Below the pieces are notes generated by a model, which ran no database searches, was not told where the DNA came from, and worked only from the letters and a program-made list of their open reading frames with translations. DNA of 64,000 nt, from positions 2,789,406-2,853,405 of the forward strand of contig ML681964.1 of the NCBI GenBank assembly GCA_007922195.1. The letters are read 5' to 3'. A program made the position numbers and the translations under genes. The DNA is from Podocnemis expansa (Eukaryota > Chordata > Testudines > Podocnemididae). Of the stretch, positions 60,599 through 64,000 are shown piece by piece; the first letter of the stretch is position 1; the number at the start of each line of letters is the position of its first letter.

Positions 60599-62165
60599 TT
60601 CCAAAGGGGCAGCTTTGTTAGTCTAGTTCAGTAAAACAAACAAGGAGTCCTGTGGCAATTAAAGACTAATAAATTTATTTATTGCATAAGCTTTTGTGGG
60701 AGAAAATCCGACTTCATCACACTCTTTGAAGATAGGAGAACTTATAGAATGGGAGGAAATAAATGCAGGGAAGTGTAAGTCATGGGAATGGGTCACACTG
60801 TAACAGCAAATCAAAACAGTTGTAAAGATTCAGACATTAGGGAACAAAATACAGAGGAAGATGAGGTTGAATCACCTGTTGTAATTAGAGAAAAATCCAA
60901 CGCCCCTACTAAGTCCTGAAGCAATACAATCTAATTTGCAAATAAATTCGATCTCAGCAGCTTCTCTTTGAAGCCTGGATCTGGTATTCATCTGTCTGAG
61001 CACCACGATTTACAAATAATTTATAGAGTGATCAAGAAGATTGAAATGCTAACCTACTGGTTTTAAAATCTTGTGATTTCTGATGTCAGATTTGTGCTCA
61101 TTTATTGTTTTGCGCACAGGCTGTCCTGTTTGTTCAATATATAAGGCAGAGGGGCATTTCTGGAAAATGATGGCATAAATCACATTGGTGGATGAGCAGG
61201 TGAATGAGACTCTGATAGACTTTCTGGGCTTTGTTATGTCCTGCAATGGTGTCTTTTGTGAAAATATGTGGGCAAAGTTGGTAGTGTGGTTTGTTGCAGG
61301 GATAAGTGCCTGCTATAATGCTTCTGTTTTTAGGTCTCTAAGTGCTGGTAAATATCTGCTTAAGGTTGGGAGGCTGTGCATAAGCAAAGAGGGGTCTGCC
61401 TCCCAAGGCTTGAGAGAGTGAGGGATCATCTTGTAGAATAGGCTGTAGGTCGCTGAGGATGTGCTGAAGAGGTCTGACTTGGGGGTTGTAGGTGATGACT
61501 AGAGGCGTTCTGTTTTCTTGCTTGCGCTTCTCCCATTGTAGTTGACTTTGTGGTACCTGCCTGGGTCTGTCAATCTGTTTCTTCACTTCCACAGGTAGGT
61601 ACTGTAGTTTTAAGAATGCTTGATAGCGATTCTGAAGATGTCTGTCTGTGTCTCAGGGATCAGAGCAAATGAGGTTATAACTTAGGGCTTAGCTGCAGAC
61701 AATGGATCGTGTGGTGTGTTTTGGAAGGAAACTTGAGGGAGGGAGGTAACTGTACTGATCAGTAGGTTTTCTTTATAGGGTAGTGATTGTGTGTCCATCC
61801 CTAATTTGTATTGTAGTGTCCAGAAAGTGGATTTTCTGTCCTGTGTGGAGTGTTCCAGGCTAAGTTTAATAGCGGAGAGGAAATTGTTGAAATCTCTGAA
61901 AATCTTCAAGGGCATTCCTACCAATGTAGCATAAGTAGAGGAGAATTGCTTTGGGATGAGACATGAGGGAACACTTTTCTAAGTTGGCCATAAAAATGTT
62001 GGCATATTGTGGGACCATGACCATACCAACAGCAGTGCTGCTGACTTCTAGGTATAAATTATCCTCAAATCTGAAATGGTTGAGGGTGAGTACAAAGTTA
62101 CAAAGTTCAGCCACAAGGTGCACTGTGGCATCATCTGGGATGGGTCTTTTAATAGCTTGCAATGA
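60599..62165 (-). mobile_element. Penelope-like retrotransposon, 5'-truncated, RT and GIY-YIG remnants plus pLTR
   Basis: Read on the minus strand, 62162-61870 encodes RT pieces (HLVAELCNFVLTLNHFRF, VPQYANIFMANLEK). 61900-61690 encodes IKLSLEHSTQ and QSLPYKENLLISTVTSLPQV. 61590-61340 encodes KKQIDRPRQVPQ, NRTPLVITYNPQVRPLQHIL and LSQALGGRPLFAYAQPPNLK. 61246-61050 encodes the GIY-YIG endonuclease. The pLTR follows at about 60735-60599. Frameshifts separate the blocks, and the RT catalytic Asp pair is missing where the sequence jumps from LCYIG to a downstream block. The 5' end is lost near 62165. Confidence 0.88.
61049..61246 (-). pseudogene. PLE GIY-YIG endonuclease domain remnant
   Basis: The 65-codon frame reads CSSTNVIYAIIFQKCPSALY, then IEQTGQPVRKTINEHKSDIR. 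VIYAI corresponds to the GIY strand and LYIEQTG to the YIG strand, with the usually invariant Gly changed to Glu. The conserved Arg is in QPVR. Cys17 and Cys31 fit the Cys pattern near this domain in PLEs. Fixed as part of a decayed element, so not functional. Confidence 0.85.
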
Positions 62166-62759
62166 TTCTGTAAATGCATGCTCAGCTGATTTTGTTATTG
62201 TGAGCTAGTAGTGTGGAGACAATTTCCATATATGGACATAGTAGCAGGTGAGGGGTACGGAGACGACCTCATGCCAGTCCCAAAAGAACATAGCCAATTA
62301 CTACCTTGATTACAAGAGTTATCGAATTGGCAGTGTTTCTTCTACTGCTTTGGGAAACACTAGAATTCAAACTGTTCAGTATGACTTTGGCACTGGTGTC
62401 TACTTAGTTACTTCAGCCTCTAAACTCCTTAGCTTTGTAAGTTCAAGTATGTCCATGTTCAAAGGATCTATTAAAAATGCACAGTAAAAGTTAACAGAAT
62501 AGCTGGAGTTTTCTGTTTTTAAGGATTGTTTTCTATTTGTTTTTCATATCATGTAGCAGAACTATCATGTAAGTAAAACACAACAGCCTACAGAGGATCT
62601 ATTTTGTTTCTTTGCATTCATACATGCTAACACACACTGGACTTCTGGTTCAACTTACTAAAAAGATAATGCAACAAATGTGAGTTCACATATTCAAATT
62701 TGCTAGTGAGAAAAAAATGGTATATTCTAGACAGAGACTTGGTATATTTTACTTTGTAT

Positions 62760-63398
62760 TGGTGGTCCTCAAATTTATTTGATTGGGGTTGTGCCTCCTT
62801 TTTTGTAGTAATTTACACTTCCCCTTGCCACACAAGTACGTAAACAAATATATGCAGCAGAAGAGCTGCAGTTGAATGAGTTTTGGCCTCTTTGATAGCC
62901 ATCTGAGGCTTTTTTATTTCCTGTTTCATCAGTGAGCCAACACTCGATTGTGTAAGAGCAAAAGCAAAACTGCATCTGATGAAGTGGGTTGGAGCCCACA
63001 AAAGCTTATGCCCGAAGAAATGTTAGTCTATAAGGTGCCACAGGACTCTTGTTTTTGCCGTACACAGACTAACATGGATACCGCTCTCGAAAAAAACTGC
63101 AGTTGCGGACCATCTTTACAATCTAATGTGCACACTGCATTGTAGCAGACAGAGTAACACACAGAGGGCAAAGACTTTGTCTAATGCTATGGAAGCCTAA
63201 CAGAAATCTGTCAAAATGCACAGCGCCATCTAGAGACAAATGCTCAATAACATCTTAGGACCTGATAGTTTTGGAAGTATCAGCTTTGTAACTTATTCAT
63301 TGTTGTGGGTAAAATGTGCATAGTACGGTATTTTTCCTTAACGCTTCTCACACACACACACACAACATATTCCGTGCCCCCCAGTTTGAGAACCTCTG
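62760..63398. mobile_element. Probable hAT element holding a PLE pLTR
   Basis: The left end TGGTGGTCCTCAAATTTATT and right end, reversed, CAGAGGTTCTCAAACTGGGG resemble hAT termini of the CAGTGGTTCTCAAACT type. Flanking octamers do not match, so boundaries are approximate. It contains a pLTR (62975-63092) and a (CA)n tract near 63350. Confidence 0.55.
62975..63092 (+). mobile_element. Penelope-like solo pLTR with 9-bp target duplication
   Basis: TCTGATGAAGTGGGTTGGAG then CCCACAAAAGCTTATGCCCG and GTTAGTCTATAAGGTGCCAC, ending GACTAACATGGATACCGCTC. AAAACTGCA flanks it on both sides (62966-62974, 63093-63101). Same TATAGACTAACAG subfamily as the outer pLTR at 43597. Confidence 0.88.
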
Positions 63399-63712
63399 TT
63401 CTACAGTCACATACAGCAATCAAAAGACAAGATCTTCAAGTCTTTACTCCAAATAAATTCTCACTGAGGTAGGAGTTCTACCTGAGTAAGGACTGAGTTA
63501 AAAAAAATGAAATCCAGATTATCTCTCTCATAGGACAGTTTAAGAGATATAGAAAACTCACTGAGGTTACTTTATGGAGTTCTGAGATTCTTTCTCTTCT
63601 TGTCAGAGAGGTCTTGGGACAGAACCATGGACAAGTCCTTCAAAACTCATGCATTCAGGGTGCTTACTGAAAGTGCACCATCAGAATGAAAACCATCCTA
63701 CTTGAGTGGCTT

Positions 63713-64000
63713 TCCCTGTGTGTACATCTACACTGCAATAGGAGGTATGCCTGCAGCTTTGGGAGACACACACGAGCTATGTTTAGCCTGGTGTGCATAG
63801 CTAAAACTAGCAGTGGAGATGTGGCACCAGGGGATTCAGTGGAGATTGTACAAGCTGCCTAGATCTCTGTGTATGTATTTGCATTACTAGCCCATCTTGC
63901 CATGTCTTCACTGCTATTTTTAGCCACACTGCTAGATTAAGGCTTGTGTTTATATGCCTACCTGAGTTGCAACTGCACCTCCAAGTGAAGAGCAGACATT
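63713..64000. mobile_element. TIR element, left part, cut by window end
   Basis: GTGTACATCTACACTGCAAT at the left and internal blocks such as TAGCTAAAACTAGCAGTGGA and GCTATTTTTAGCCACACTGC resemble a non-autonomous DNA transposon family with GTCTACACT-type ends, as at 20006 and 28198. The right end lies outside the window. Confidence 0.4.

Larger units (their letters stand above)
33228..64000 (-). other. RBMS3: RBMS3 intron upstream of exon A (continues past window end)
   Basis: The whole right half is consistent with one RBMS3 intron. I looked for the preceding exon, expected to end with a short Met-Gln-Pro-Thr run, and did not see it. RBMS3 is known for very large introns, so the exon may lie beyond 64000. 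Spans without a recognisable feature include about 33230-35115, 35465-38360, 38450-39670, 41000-43060, 46520-48030, 48880-50550, 51115-53290, 53625-54400, 54870-56100, 56320-57770, 59150-60590 and 62170-62755. Confidence 0.7.

Overview
This is a vertebrate nuclear window, almost certainly from a reptile and most likely a turtle. It has no bacterial or phage features. The inference rests on CR1 LINE fragments, a tRNA-derived SINE with a CR1-type tail, abundant Penelope-like element (PLE) debris, and many short hAT elements. Species cannot be fixed from sequence alone.

The only host gene I can support is RBMS3, an RNA-binding protein gene on the minus strand. Three consecutive coding exons of its C-terminal region lie at 33227-33117, 6900-6820 and 4377-4250, with consensus AG/GT splice sites. 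They join in phase 0 with introns of 26,216 and 2,442 bp. The last of them splices out through a donor that overlaps an in-frame stop, and a minus-strand AATAAA lies about 120 nt past it. The RRM-encoding 5' exons lie beyond 64000. The final exon probably lies before position 1. Everything else is intron.

The introns are a layered record of transposition. 1-1038: CR1 3' end. 9374-9799 and 20006-20948: terminal-inverted-repeat (TIR) elements filled with alternating AGTTTGAACT-type motifs. 10150-11355: CR1 split by a hAT element. 14135-14551, 22976-23267, 48034-48248, 54416-54867 and 58862-59139: hAT elements with 8-bp target site duplications (TSDs). 19190-21675: a LINE coding remnant broken by two insertions. 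39671-40048: an L1/Tx1-like ORF2 C-terminus. 60599-62165: a decayed PLE with reverse transcriptase (RT) and GIY-YIG domains.

Many short PLE terminal repeats (pLTRs) are scattered through the window. Several are head-to-head palindromes bounded by exact 9-15 bp duplications. The most informative locus is 43583-45995: a pLTR holds a 2.2 kb hAT element, which in turn holds a second PLE palindrome, and duplications support every level.

I found no functional RNA gene, CRISPR array or novel gene system. The best leads are the PLE palindromes, the nested locus, the dimeric hAT element with a perfect duplication, and the possible alternative RBMS3 terminus.
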